Assembly: GCA_002408085.1 (NCBI GenBank)
Contig: DHQL01000006.1
Coordinates: 1 to 26,473, forward strand
DNA length: 26,473 bases
DNA from: Spirochaeta sp. UBA5339
GTDB lineage: Bacteria > Spirochaetota > Spirochaetia > DSM-2461
Reading direction: 5' to 3'
Shown here: piece by piece, positions 7,060-15,499 of the stretch
Numbering within the stretch: the first letter of the stretch is position 1
Layout of the letters: every line of letters starts with the position of its first letter
Program-made: the position numbers and the translations under genes
The notes under the pieces: generated by a model
What the model was told of the DNA's origin: nothing
Database searches by the model: none
What the model saw: only the letters and a program-made list of their open reading frames with translations

Positions 7060-9030
7060 TCACAAAAGCTGAACCGGGTCAATATCGATCTCCCTGTAGA
7101 CATTCCGGGGCACCTCGGTGCCCTCGATAATCTGAGCGGCGACCCTGTGAATCCCTGTAAAATCCTCACTGCAGCGCAGCAGAGTGTGGTAGCGGAAATT
7201 CCCGGAGATAACCCCCAGAGGGCACTCGGCAGGACCCATCACATCGGGGAGTCCGGCGTTTCTGAATGACTCGGTCAGCCCTTCAAGGGCATCGAGAACC
7301 TTCTTTCCGTCCTTTCCCCTGTAAACGATGCGGATCAGACGGCCGAAGGGTGGAAAGGCCATAATCTCCCTCTGCTCCAGCTCCCAGTCATAGAAGCCCT
7401 GAAGATCTCCGCGGCTTCCGCAGACCACCGCATGGTTGTCGGGGCGCATTGTCTGAATCAGCACAAGGCCGTCGTTGCGGTAGCGTCCGGCGCGGCCGGC
7501 CACCTGGGTAATCAGGGAGAAGGAGCGTTCGGCGGCCCTGAAGTCGGGAAGAGAGAGTCCCGTGTCTGCCAGAACGATCCCGACCAGCTTGACCCCGGGA
7601 AAGTTCAGCCCCTTGGCCACCATCTGGGTCCCCAGAAGGATATCGATATCTCCTCTCTTGAAGCTGCTGATGGTCTCCTGAAGAACGCCTTTTTTGCGGA
7701 CGCTGTCGGTATCCAGACGGGCCAGACGGGCCTGGGGAAATACGGCGGCCACCTGCTCCTCCACCTGTTCGGTACCAAAGCCCGCATAGCCTACATCCAT
7801 TGAACCGCAGTCGGGGCACTGGGTAAGAGGAGGGGACTGATAGCCGCAGTAGTGGCAGATCATCCGGTTCCTGTTCTTGTGAAAGGTCAGGGGGATGCTG
7901 CACTGACGGCACTTCATCTCATAACCGCAGCTCTTGCAGTGAAAGTAGTAGGAGTGTCCCCGGCGGTTCAGAAAGAGAATGACCTGCTTCTTCTCCTGCA
8001 GCACAGACTCCATGGTCCGGATAAGCTCCTGAGAGAGAAGACTCTTCGACTGCTTCAGGTCTATGACCCGAATCTCGGGGAGCCCTCCCCCGGCGGGGCG
8101 CTGTTTCAGAACCAGCTTTTTAAAGACCCCCTTCTCCATCATGGACCAGGCTTCCACCGAGGGGGTGGCGCTGCCCATAAGCAGCTTTGCCCCGGCGATG
8201 CGGCACCTTTTCATGGCCAGTTGCCGTCCGTGATACCGGGGTGTGGAGCCGGACTTGTAGGAGGTCTCATGTTCCTCGTCCAGAATTATAAGTCCCAGAT
8301 CCTTTACAGGAGCAAATACGGCGCTCCGTGCACCAAGAACAATCCTTGCCTCCCCGGACTGAATGCGCCGCCACTCTTTCAGCTTCTGGGAAGGGGTGAG
8401 ATGGGAGTGAAGCACCGCCGGTTTCGTCTCGAAGCGGCCGGAGATATCATCGATCATCTGATGGGTCAGGGCGATCTCGGGCACCAGGAAGATAACCGAC
8501 TTCCCCTTTGCCAGAACATCCTCGGCGGCCCTGAGAAAGACCTCGGTCTTGCCGCTTCCGGTGATGCCGTAGAGATAGAAGTAGGAGTCGCTGCTCCCTA
8601 CGATGGTTTCAAGGGCCAGGCTCTGCTCGTCGGAAAGGGTTACCGCCTTCCGGGCCTCCTCTTCTTCACCTCCAAGCCCCAGAGGGGGCAGGTCCTTCTC
8701 CCTTTTGGCACCGGGAAGCATAACCGAGAGGGCCTCACCCAGGGAGCAGAGATAGAAGCCGGAAATCCACTTTGCCAGCTCCAGAAGGTCATCAGAGAAC
8801 AGGGGCTGGTCATCGAGGACTCTGTGTACGGGCTTTGCTTCCCTGACTCCCTCGGGAAGAGTGTCACCGGCGGAGACCACCCATCCCGTCAGTTTCCTTC
8901 GGCCGAAGTCCGCAGAGATACGGCAGCCAATCAGTTCTTCAGGGCTTCGCTCCTCCCCTTCGGGAAGGGAGTAGGAGAAGATGGAGTTCAGGGGAAGGTT
9001 AAAGGCGACTTCAAGATACTCAGCTGCCAC
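7060..9030 (-). CDS. priA: Primosomal protein N' (PriA), replication restart helicase
   Basis: A 656-aa superfamily 2 DNA helicase that recognises stalled forks and reloads the replisome. An N-terminal DNA-binding domain (1-105) precedes the helicase. Visible motifs are Walker A GITGSGKTE (155-163), DEEH (251-254) and the later motifs VAKGLNFPGV and QVAGRAGR. Eight zinc-binding cysteines lie inside the helicase core (365, 368, 374, 377, 392, 395, 405, 408), as is normal for PriA. It is somewhat shorter than E. coli PriA (732 aa). The start is GTG 9030, inside the end of the UDG-like gene (11-bp overlap), which suggests translational coupling. Last gene of the long parE-to-priA run. Confidence 0.97.
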   Translation of the reverse strand: MAAEYLEVAFNLPLNSIFSYSLPEGEERSPEELIGCRISADFGRRKLTGWVVSAGDTLPEGVREAKPVHRVLDDQPLFSDDLLELAKWISGFYLCSLGEALSVMLPGAKREKDLPPLGLGGEEEEARKAVTLSDEQSLALETIVGSSDSYFYLYGITGSGKTEVFLRAAEDVLAKGKSVIFLVPEIALTHQMIDDISGRFETKPAVLHSHLTPSQKLKEWRRIQSGEARIVLGARSAVFAPVKDLGLIILDEEHETSYKSGSTPRYHGRQLAMKRCRIAGAKLLMGSATPSVEAWSMMEKGVFKKLVLKQRPAGGGLPEIRVIDLKQSKSLLSQELIRTMESVLQEKKQVILFLNRRGHSYYFHCKSCGYEMKCRQCSIPLTFHKNRNRMICHYCGYQSPPLTQCPDCGSMDVGYAGFGTEQVEEQVAAVFPQARLARLDTDSVRKKGVLQETISSFKRGDIDILLGTQMVAKGLNFPGVKLVGIVLADTGLSLPDFRAAERSFSLITQVAGRAGRYRNDGLVLIQTMRPDNHAVVCGSRGDLQGFYDWELEQREIMAFPPFGRLIRIVYRGKDGKKVLDALEGLTESFRNAGLPDVMGPAECPLGVISGNFRYHTLLRCSEDFTGIHRVAAQIIEGTEVPRNVYREIDIDPVQLL

Positions 9031-9718
9031 TTAGAATGTTCCGCAGGCTCTTGAGGTCTTCCCAGACCGGCCGTTTCAGCTCACCGTAGCTCAGCACCTG
9101 GTCCGGAGAGTAGGTGACAACTACGGGGATATCATTCCACATATAGAGTCGGCCGCGGATCTCGCTCACCTTCTGCCCTTTAAGGCCGGAAAACCAGCCG
9201 GCGCTGGAAGGGCCCATGGCCAGAATGGCCTTCGGACGGTGGATCTTCAGACGGGATATAATCTCCCGGCCGCAGCGGTTCAGCTCCTCTGCGAAGGGGG
9301 GTCTATTTCCGGGGGTCCGGCATCGGGTCAGGTTCTGAAGCAGAAGGTCTCCGGGAAGAGAGAGTTCAATGGCACTCATCCACTTCTGAAAGTAGTCCAT
9401 CTCCCCGTGGCCCAGGGGCGTCTTCTCCCGTTCCGCCTCGAGGGAGGGGGGATCGGTGATGACCCAGAGCTCCGACTTCACAGTGCCCAGAGGAGCTATG
9501 GCCTTCCGTCCCGCCTTGAGCATGGGACAGCCTTCACAGTTTTCAGTGGGAGGAAGAACCTCGTTTTCAAGAACAAAACTCTCTGGTGCGGGAGCCCCCG
9601 GGGCTTCGGGTGAGAATTCGGGGGCTTCTCCCCTCGTGGTCTTCATTCCGTATCTGAAATAGTCCTCCGAATCGGAGAGAAGATTCCAGAAGTCAGTATA
9701 GAGCTTTTTCTGATCCAT
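9020..9718 (-). CDS. Divergent uracil-DNA glycosylase-like Fe-S protein (UDG superfamily, family 4/5-like)
   Basis: A 232-aa protein with the layout of Fe-S uracil-DNA glycosylases: CEGC (Cys61, Cys64), then Cys133 in NLTRCRTPGNRPP, then Cys149. These are the expected four 4Fe-4S ligands at the expected spacing. The late segment RGRLYMWNDIPVVVTYSPDQVL matches the family's last conserved block. The active-site motifs differ, however: where family 4 enzymes have GEAPG there is TDPPS (88-92), and where they have a His-Pro motif there is YSPDQ (203-207). The residues usually needed for catalysis are therefore not evident. The first 55 residues are an unusual Pro/Glu-rich extension. The start ATG 9718 has AAGGTG five bases upstream and overlaps truA by 26 bp. 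It may be an altered glycosylase or a DNA-binding Fe-S protein; being next to priA fits a repair role. Confidence 0.75.
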   Translation of the reverse strand: MDQKKLYTDFWNLLSDSEDYFRYGMKTTRGEAPEFSPEAPGAPAPESFVLENEVLPPTENCEGCPMLKAGRKAIAPLGTVKSELWVITDPPSLEAEREKTPLGHGEMDYFQKWMSAIELSLPGDLLLQNLTRCRTPGNRPPFAEELNRCGREIISRLKIHRPKAILAMGPSSAGWFSGLKGQKVSEIRGRLYMWNDIPVVVTYSPDQVLSYGELKRPVWEDLKSLRNILSGS

Positions 9719-10469
9719 AAATCACCTTATCAAGAAACAGTCCGTAGGGTCGTGCCGAAGGTCCGGCCAGGGTTCTGTCTTTCTTTTCCAGGATTTCCCT
9801 GATATTTTCCGGGCCGCCGCCGTTTTCATACTGCTGCAGCAGGGTCCCTACCATGGTCCTGACCATGCGCCAGAGAAAGGCATTCCCGGCCACCCTGAAA
9901 ACCGTATAGGGTCCCTCTCTGTAAAACCGGGCCGAGTGTATGGTTCGTACCTTGTTCTCATTAGGGTCCCGGGCGGCGGCAAAGGAGGTAAAGTCATGAC
10001 TCCCTGTAAGCTCCATGGCCATCTCGTTCATCTTTTTCAGATCCAGATCAAGAACCGAGGTGGTAGAGTAGCGGCACATATGGGCCTTCTGGTCTTCGGG
10101 CTTGATCAGGTAGTAGCGGTAGACCCGCATCACCGCATCATAGCGGGCATGAAAGGAGGGGTCCACCTCCCGGCTCTTCATTATTCTGATATCCCGGGGA
10201 AGAATTGAGTTCAGGGCCTGACGGAAGCGCTCTGACGGAACTGTAGAGTTCTCCGACTCGAAGTGGGCCACCTGAAAGGAAGCATGAACCCCGGAGTCTG
10301 TCCGTCCCGAACCGACCAGGGTAATATCCTTTCCCTTGTGGAGGGTCTTCAGGGCTTTCTCTATCTCCCCCTGAACAGTCCTCCCCTCTTTCTGAATCTG
10401 CCAGCCTTCAAAATCTGTCCCGTCATAGGATAGATCAAGGCGGATCTTACGTATCGATGCCGAGCTCAT
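9693..10469 (-). CDS. truA: tRNA pseudouridine(38-40) synthase
   Basis: A 258-aa pseudouridine synthase that modifies uridines 38-40 in the tRNA anticodon arm. The N-terminus has the typical LDLSYDGTDFEGWQIQ. The catalytic aspartate is Asp58 in GSGRTDSGVHA. Other family blocks include SFHARYDA, YRYYL, HDFTSFAA and GNAFLWRMVRTMVGTLL. Length is normal. It starts inside the end of the DUF2225 gene (23-bp overlap) and ends inside the UDG-like gene (26-bp overlap). Confidence 0.96.
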   Translation of the reverse strand: MSSASIRKIRLDLSYDGTDFEGWQIQKEGRTVQGEIEKALKTLHKGKDITLVGSGRTDSGVHASFQVAHFESENSTVPSERFRQALNSILPRDIRIMKSREVDPSFHARYDAVMRVYRYYLIKPEDQKAHMCRYSTTSVLDLDLKKMNEMAMELTGSHDFTSFAAARDPNENKVRTIHSARFYREGPYTVFRVAGNAFLWRMVRTMVGTLLQQYENGGGPENIREILEKKDRTLAGPSARPYGLFLDKVIYGSEKALY

Positions 10470-11301
10470 CCAACTCTTCCTTGATTAGTTTATGCAGATC
10501 CCTGGCGAGCTCCAGTATTGCTGTGGGTTTGGATTTTGAAGATTTGCCCATTCCGACTATTCTGGAAACAGTGGCCCGTGCATTTTTCAGCTGTCTGGCC
10601 CGGCGCTCGGGATTGCTGCGCTGCCCGTATTTATATTCCAGATAGCCCGAAAGATAAAGTACTCCGTCGAAACCGTAGTTGTTATCCAGATCCGGTCCGA
10701 GATGACTGATGTTCTCAACCGACTCCTCACCCTTCTGTTCCAGCTCCACAACCCGGTTGTAGAAGAAGGCGGCCTTTCGGTAGAAGACCTGGGCAAGATA
10801 GTCGTAGTTTTCGGTCTTCTCTTCCTGATGAAGGTTCATGCATAGCCAGGCGGCCCGGAGACAGGACTGGGCCTGTTTAAAATGGGGTGCAATCAATTGG
10901 GGAGCAGACTCATAGCAGTCCACCGCAAAGGAGTATGAGGCAACTCCCTCGGCCAGTCCTCTGGATTTCTGAAAATCAAGGTCCGGAAAGATCTCCCTGA
11001 AGGCGAGTTTTCTACCGGCAATTCCCTTGTTCAGAAGGGCCTTCCGCTCGCTCCCAATCTGTGAAAAGTCCGATGGATAGGCGGCGTAGTAGCAGGAGGG
11101 ACAGACGGTCACAGGGTAGAGAAGCGGATATACCGCGCCAAACTTGTTTGTGGGAATGTAAATCCGGTGGAGCTCCTTGGTCAGGTCTCCCGCATTCATC
11201 CTGCCCCCTCCCGAAAGGAGTTCCTCCTTGCGGAATTTCGCCTCGCAGACGGGACAGTCCAGCTCCTGCTTGCTCATAAAGGTAAGTTTTTTTTCAGCCA
11301 T
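10447..11301 (-). CDS. DUF2225 family protein with two CxxC pairs
   Basis: A 284-aa protein resembling the DUF2225 family, whose function is not established. Near the N-terminus, CPVC (16-19) and CPSC (67-70) probably bind one zinc. The rest is helical and TPR-like: repeated aromatic/Ala-rich helices around CLRAAWLCMNLHQEE and YDYLAQVFYRKAAFFYNRVVE. There is no signal peptide or membrane segment. The start ATG 11301 has GGAGG seven bases upstream and shares one base with the acpS stop. DUF2225 proteins occur in Firmicutes and spirochaetes. Its place between acpS and truA gives no clear functional hint. Confidence 0.8.
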   Translation of the reverse strand: MAEKKLTFMSKQELDCPVCEAKFRKEELLSGGGRMNAGDLTKELHRIYIPTNKFGAVYPLLYPVTVCPSCYYAAYPSDFSQIGSERKALLNKGIAGRKLAFREIFPDLDFQKSRGLAEGVASYSFAVDCYESAPQLIAPHFKQAQSCLRAAWLCMNLHQEEKTENYDYLAQVFYRKAAFFYNRVVELEQKGEESVENISHLGPDLDNNYGFDGVLYLSGYLEYKYGQRSNPERRARQLKNARATVSRIVGMGKSSKSKPTAILELARDLHKLIKEELDELGIDT

Positions 11302-11678
11302 CAGGACGCCTCCTCGATGATTACCTGGGCTATGGAAAATATGGAGTCATGGCTGAGGGAGAGAAAGACCCGTCCCCCGCCGTTCTCTTCAAGGGCCTTC
11401 CTGGCAGAGCCCGTCAGATGGAGGGAGGGTCTGCCTCCCGCCTCGGGAACGACCTCTATGTCCCGCAGGCTGATGCCGTGAAGCCCTGTCCCCAGGGCCT
11501 TGCCGAAGGCCTCCTTGGCGGCAAACCGGGCGGCCAGAGAGGCAGCGGCGCTCTTCTTCTTTCCCTGCACATAGGCAATCTCGGCAGGGCTGAAGTAGCG
11601 GCGCATCAGACTCTCGTCCTTCAGCCACTTCTCGATCCTGCCGTTATCCACTATATCAATTCCCGTTCCGAGGATCAC
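11301..11678 (-). CDS. acpS: Holo-[acyl-carrier-protein] synthase
   Basis: A 125-aa phosphopantetheinyl transferase that moves 4'-phosphopantetheine from CoA to apo-ACP for fatty-acid synthesis. The metal-binding residues are visible: Asp8 in GTGIDIVD and Glu56 in FAAKEAFGKALG, with Lys60 after it. Length is standard. It begins with GTG 11678 overlapping the cdaR stop by 4 bp (GTGA) and shares one base with the DUF2225 gene. The overlaps imply translational coupling. Confidence 0.95.
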   Translation of the reverse strand: MILGTGIDIVDNGRIEKWLKDESLMRRYFSPAEIAYVQGKKKSAAASLAARFAAKEAFGKALGTGLHGISLRDIEVVPEAGGRPSLHLTGSARKALEENGGGRVFLSLSHDSIFSIAQVIIEEAS

Positions 11679-12628
11679 TGCTGGTCACTCCTTGAGGAGA
11701 AGGTAACAGAGATCTCCCGGGGACTGTACTTTAACACCGCAACACCTTCGGGAACATCCACCTGTACGGGAAGGGTATACACTCCGGGAAGGTTTGCCCG
11801 GGAACAGTCAAGATAGAAGTGAAGGTCCCTGTTTCTGATCTGCTCCAGAAGGAGCTGACTTCCCTGAATGGTAATAGACACAGCCGGAAGGTTCTGAGCT
11901 ATGGTCAGGTCCGGATCAAGGTCCACCGCCACAATCTCCAGATCGTTGAGGTTCTGGATAATCACGGCCTCTTCGATAACACCCTTAAACTCAACGGTGC
12001 TTCCTCCGGGAAAGGACACATTGTCACCGGGAGGGAGAAGACGGGAGCTGACGGTAAAGTTATCATAACGCCCGGCCAGATCAATCTCTTCGGTCTGAAT
12101 GCTGTCGACATTCTCAAGCTGGGACTCGGGTCCCTGTACCGTAACCACCGAGGGCGAGACAAAATACTGGACCAGCTCGTAGCCTGTGGGTGGAAATGAC
12201 GAGAGGGTCGGCTGAATTTCCAGACTGCGGGTTACCTTCAGCTCCTGGCTGATGGTCACCTCCGAAGGCTCCACACGGATCTCCATGGAGTCCTCTCCGG
12301 AACCGTAGCCCGTATCAAGCTTTATCTGCACCGGGGCCTTGAAGGTTCCTTCGTTATCATAGGAGGAGAAATCGGCCACCGCGGTGATATCGTTATCAAG
12401 AATGGAGTAGATCAGCTCTTCGGTTCCTCTCAGGTTTACACGGACGCTCAGGGGGTAGTTCCCGCTTACCGAGAGGTTCTCATTGGTCTCGATGACCAGG
12501 GGAATACTGAAGTAGCGCTCTTCCAGATTGTTGATCTGGTAGAAGAGAGAGAGGAGGATCGCTGCCAGAATGGAGAGGATCTTTGCCAGCCAGCGGTCAA
12601 AGAGAATATGAGAGAGTCCTTTTTTCAC
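11675..12628 (-). CDS. cdaR: YbbR-domain protein (CdaR-like partner of the diadenylate cyclase)
   Basis: A 317-aa protein with an N-terminal membrane helix (about 15-31, AKILSILAAILLSLFYQ) and an extracytoplasmic region of tandem YbbR-type beta domains. Recurrent signatures are SVSGNYPLSVRVNLRG, LVQYFVSPSVVTVQGPESQL and VQVDVPEGVAVLKYSPREISV. CdaR is known to bind and modulate CdaA, linking c-di-AMP synthesis to the envelope. It starts with GTG 12628, overlapping cdaA by 4 bp, as expected for partners made together. Low conservation of YbbR domains makes the repeat count uncertain (three to four). Confidence 0.9.
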   Translation of the reverse strand: MKKGLSHILFDRWLAKILSILAAILLSLFYQINNLEERYFSIPLVIETNENLSVSGNYPLSVRVNLRGTEELIYSILDNDITAVADFSSYDNEGTFKAPVQIKLDTGYGSGEDSMEIRVEPSEVTISQELKVTRSLEIQPTLSSFPPTGYELVQYFVSPSVVTVQGPESQLENVDSIQTEEIDLAGRYDNFTVSSRLLPPGDNVSFPGGSTVEFKGVIEEAVIIQNLNDLEIVAVDLDPDLTIAQNLPAVSITIQGSQLLLEQIRNRDLHFYLDCSRANLPGVYTLPVQVDVPEGVAVLKYSPREISVTFSSRSDQQ

Positions 12629-13416
12629 TGGATTCCCTCCTCACCGGGATCTTCCCTGAGGTTAAGAAGCTGGCGCAGACGAAACCGGACCTCGTCCAGA
12701 GTCAGGGCGTAGAAGATATGGGAGTCATAGGCCAGAGAGAGGGCTCCGGTCTCCTCGGAGACAACCAGAACCACCGCGTCAGTCTCCTCTACCAGTCCCA
12801 GGGCCGCCCGGTGACGTGTACCGAAACTCCGGCGGATGTCAGCCTGACGGGAGAGGGGCAGAAAGCAGCCCGCCGCCACAATCTCTCCGTTCTGAATAAC
12901 CAGTGCCCCGTCGTGAAGGGGGGTGTCGTGCCCGAAAATGGTGATAATCAGACTGGATGTGAGATCCGCATTAAGTTTGGTTCCGGTATCGATAATATTC
13001 TTCAGTCCCACATTACGGGAAAAGACTACCAGGGCTCCCCTCTTCTGACCCGAAAGGACCTCGGCGGCACCGAGAATGGAGTCCATCTGAAGGGAACGGG
13101 ACCGGGCCTGGAGACGGAAGAAGTCCCTCTGCCCTATCCTGGTGAATATGCTCCGCAGCTCGGGCTGGAAGACGATGGCCACACCGATAAAGATACCGGG
13201 AGCCAGAAGGTTCAAGATCCACAGAAGGGTGCTGAGCTTGAGAAACCAGGCAGCCACATAGATCAGAGCCAGAAAGGACGCACCCTTCATCAGCTGTATG
13301 GCCTGGGTCTCCTCCATAATGTTGTAGGCCTTGTAGATTAAAAAGGCCAGAAGTCCAATATCAATTGCGGGCCGAATAATTTCACGAAGGGCCCAGCTGT
13401 CTATCAGTCCTTCCAT
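12625..13416 (-). CDS. cdaA: Membrane diadenylate cyclase (c-di-AMP synthase)
   Basis: A 263-aa integral membrane enzyme that makes cyclic di-AMP from two ATP. Three membrane helices lie in residues about 15-83. The DAC (DisA_N) domain follows, with DGA in DTPLHDGALVIQ (164-174) and RHR in GTRHRAALG (199-207), both catalytic/ATP-binding signatures. This is the CdaA/YbbP arrangement, unlike the soluble DisA. GGAGG lies seven bases before ATG 13416. The gene overlaps folP by 13 bp and cdaR by 4 bp. In Firmicutes cdaA-cdaR is usually followed by glmM; that gene is absent here and acpS follows instead. Confidence 0.95.
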   Translation of the reverse strand: MEGLIDSWALREIIRPAIDIGLLAFLIYKAYNIMEETQAIQLMKGASFLALIYVAAWFLKLSTLLWILNLLAPGIFIGVAIVFQPELRSIFTRIGQRDFFRLQARSRSLQMDSILGAAEVLSGQKRGALVVFSRNVGLKNIIDTGTKLNADLTSSLIITIFGHDTPLHDGALVIQNGEIVAAGCFLPLSRQADIRRSFGTRHRAALGLVEETDAVVLVVSEETGALSLAYDSHIFYALTLDEVRFRLRQLLNLREDPGEEGIQ

Positions 13417-14219
13417 AAAAGGGCCTCCATGATCTTCAGCATCTGTACAGTCTCTTTAACATCGTGAACACGGAGGATGTCGGCTCCCTTTGCGGCGGAC
13501 ACGCCGTTTGCAGCCAGGGTTCCGATCAGCCGGTCATCGGCTTCCGTTTCGAGGATTGTTCCGATAAAGGATTTCCTAGAGAGCCCCATCAGCACGGCGT
13601 AGCCGGTGGCCGCAAAGCGGTCCAGACTTCTGATCAGTGCCAGATTGTCCTCAAGACGCTTTCCGAACCCGATGCCCGGATCGATGATAATATTCTCTTT
13701 TTTCACCCCCGCCTTCTCCGCCGCGGCGGCCCGGGTCAGAAGAAAGTCCAGTACCTCATCCACAACAGAACCGTAATCGGGCTTCTTCTGCATGGTCTCG
13801 GGGCTGCCCTGCATATGCATCAGGCAGACAGGGCAATCCTTTTCAGCCGCAAGAGGTATCATATCCTGATCATCCCGGAAGGCGGAAATATCGTTGATTA
13901 TATGGGCGCCCAGATCCAGGGCGGCCCGGGCGACGGCGGCCTTTCTTGTATCCACGGAGATAGGGACTCTTATCCCGGCGGCACGGATAGCCTCTATAAC
14001 CGGAAGAACCCGGTCCATCTCCTCATCCAGAGAGACATAACTGGAACCTGGTCTGGTGGACTCACCTCCGATATCCAGAATATCGGCGCCGTCTTTTACC
14101 ATGGCCGATGCCTGCTGCAGAGCCTCATCCACCCCCTGTTTGCGGCTTGAAGAGTAGAAAGAGTCTGGAGTGCAGTTGATTATGCCCATCACAAGGGGCC
14201 TGAAAACTCTATGAATCAT
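13404..14219 (-). CDS. folP: Dihydropteroate synthase
   Basis: A 271-aa enzyme that joins para-aminobenzoate to dihydropterin pyrophosphate in folate synthesis; it is the sulfonamide target. Conserved blocks: MGIINCTPDSFY (11-22), DIGGESTRPGS (49-59), SVDTRK (88-93), NDIS (109-112), DPGIGFGK (180-187), GLSRKSFIG (212-220) and the C-terminal LRVHD. Length is normal. The start ATG 14219 has GGAAGG only two bases upstream, unusually close. It lies 41 bp after the ompA-like gene, the only non-overlapping junction in the parE-priA run, with no convincing promoter in that gap. It overlaps cdaA by 13 bp. Confidence 0.96.
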   Translation of the reverse strand: MIHRVFRPLVMGIINCTPDSFYSSSRKQGVDEALQQASAMVKDGADILDIGGESTRPGSSYVSLDEEMDRVLPVIEAIRAAGIRVPISVDTRKAAVARAALDLGAHIINDISAFRDDQDMIPLAAEKDCPVCLMHMQGSPETMQKKPDYGSVVDEVLDFLLTRAAAAEKAGVKKENIIIDPGIGFGKRLEDNLALIRSLDRFAATGYAVLMGLSRKSFIGTILETEADDRLIGTLAANGVSAAKGADILRVHDVKETVQMLKIMEALLWKD

Positions 14220-14260
14220 ATCCTTCCATCAGAATACACTATTGCAGGACTTATTAAAAG

Positions 14261-15499
14261 TTAATCCTCCAGAATAAGGATCTCCACCCTCCGGTTCTGA
14301 CGCCGCCCCTGGTCGGTGGCATTGTCTCCCACAGGCTCAAGCCCTCCCATTCCGGAATAAAGAAAGCGGTCTGCGTCTATGCCCCGGGATGCCAGAGCAT
14401 CTACAATGACCTTGGCCCGCTGCTGGGAGAGCTCAATCTGAGACTCCATTGTCCCGATATCCGCGGTATGTCCCTTGACCAGGAAGGTCCTGTGGGGAAT
14501 CTTTTTCAGAATATCGGCAATGGTGTCCAGAAGAGGTATGTCCTCATCAAGAAGGACCGCCTGGTCCGCCACAAAGTGAAGGTTTTTGAGGTTCAGGGCC
14601 AGCCCCTCCTCTCTCTCTTCAACAGTGACCTGGTCCTCCAGGGCCTCACCCTTCTCTTCGAAGGTTTCCTTCAGGCTTTCAGCTAGACTTTTCTGTACAT
14701 CTTCTGTCAGGGCCGGACGGTCAAGAAGCTCAATTCCCTTATAAAAGGTAAGAAGAAAGCCCTTCTCGCTCCGGCTTGTGCCGTCACGGTACTGGTACTC
14801 CTCCTCCATCTGATCCCGCATCAGGAGAAACTCTCTGGTATCTGCATCAATCAGAAGGGTCACCACATGCCTGCCGCTCAGGGCCCGGAGGAAGCTGTCC
14901 GCCGCCGGTGACTGTCCGTTTCTGTAGCGGACGGCATACTGGGCGTTGATCACATAGACCCGGCGGCCCTCGTAGACATCCTCGCCCTCAAAGGTATAGC
15001 CGCAGTACTGGGGAAGAACCGCACGGACAGAGCCGTCGGGGGAGGTGATGACCACCTCAAGACCAGCCTCCCACTTCTGTCCCGGCAGAACAGGCTTGTC
15101 GGGAAAACTGGGGAATCCCCTCAGCCGCGGATAGTCGGTTCCCGGAACCAGCATATGACCCTTTTCACTGAGGGTGTAGGCAGCATCTTCACTCCCGGTG
15201 AGAGCGGCGGCCTGTTTAAAACCGTCCCTGGTCCTCTCCTCCAGATGATAGACGGTACCGGTGATCCTGTAGAGGCCGGTACCCGTGGGCTCGGTCTCAT
15301 AGATACCCCGGTTTTCCCGGTACACATAGCCCGTATACCGGCCGTTATTATACTGGCGGAGATTGAACTTTTCGATAACCCGGTACTTTTCACCAGGCTG
15401 GATGGTAAAGAGAACCCCCTCCTCCTGAGCCGCCGCCCTTACCACAGGCAGCAGGGTCAGAATGATAAGGGGAAGAAAATCAGTTATCCTTCTTCTCAA
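14261..15499 (-). CDS. Exported protein with C-terminal OmpA/MotB-like peptidoglycan-binding domain
   Basis: A 412-aa protein whose C-terminal 105 residues form an OmpA-like domain. Signatures are VKGHTADIG, LSQQRAKVIVDAL, GMGGLEPVGDNATDQGRRQNRRVEI; the Asp and Arg that bind diaminopimelate in this family are present. The middle (about 25-280) is beta-rich and unrecognised. The start is not obvious. TTG 15499 gives an ideal signal peptide (basic MRRR, then LPLIILTLLPVVRAAAQ with cleavage near AAA-Q) and a 20-bp overlap with parC. An in-frame GTG at 15556 has a weak AAGG but would overlap parC by 77 bp and lengthen the signal's N-region. The protein probably lies in the periplasm or outer membrane, holding on to peptidoglycan. 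Co-transcription with parC is likely. Confidence 0.85.
   Translation of the reverse strand: MRRRITDFLPLIILTLLPVVRAAAQEEGVLFTIQPGEKYRVIEKFNLRQYNNGRYTGYVYRENRGIYETEPTGTGLYRITGTVYHLEERTRDGFKQAAALTGSEDAAYTLSEKGHMLVPGTDYPRLRGFPSFPDKPVLPGQKWEAGLEVVITSPDGSVRAVLPQYCGYTFEGEDVYEGRRVYVINAQYAVRYRNGQSPAADSFLRALSGRHVVTLLIDADTREFLLMRDQMEEEYQYRDGTSRSEKGFLLTFYKGIELLDRPALTEDVQKSLAESLKETFEEKGEALEDQVTVEEREEGLALNLKNLHFVADQAVLLDEDIPLLDTIADILKKIPHRTFLVKGHTADIGTMESQIELSQQRAKVIVDALASRGIDADRFLYSGMGGLEPVGDNATDQGRRQNRRVEILILED

Noticed and set aside
7852..9054. 400-codon open frame on the plus strand opposite priA
   Set aside because: It is antisense to a clear PriA with intact motifs, has no recognisable domain or binding site, and reflects the codon bias of the sense gene.
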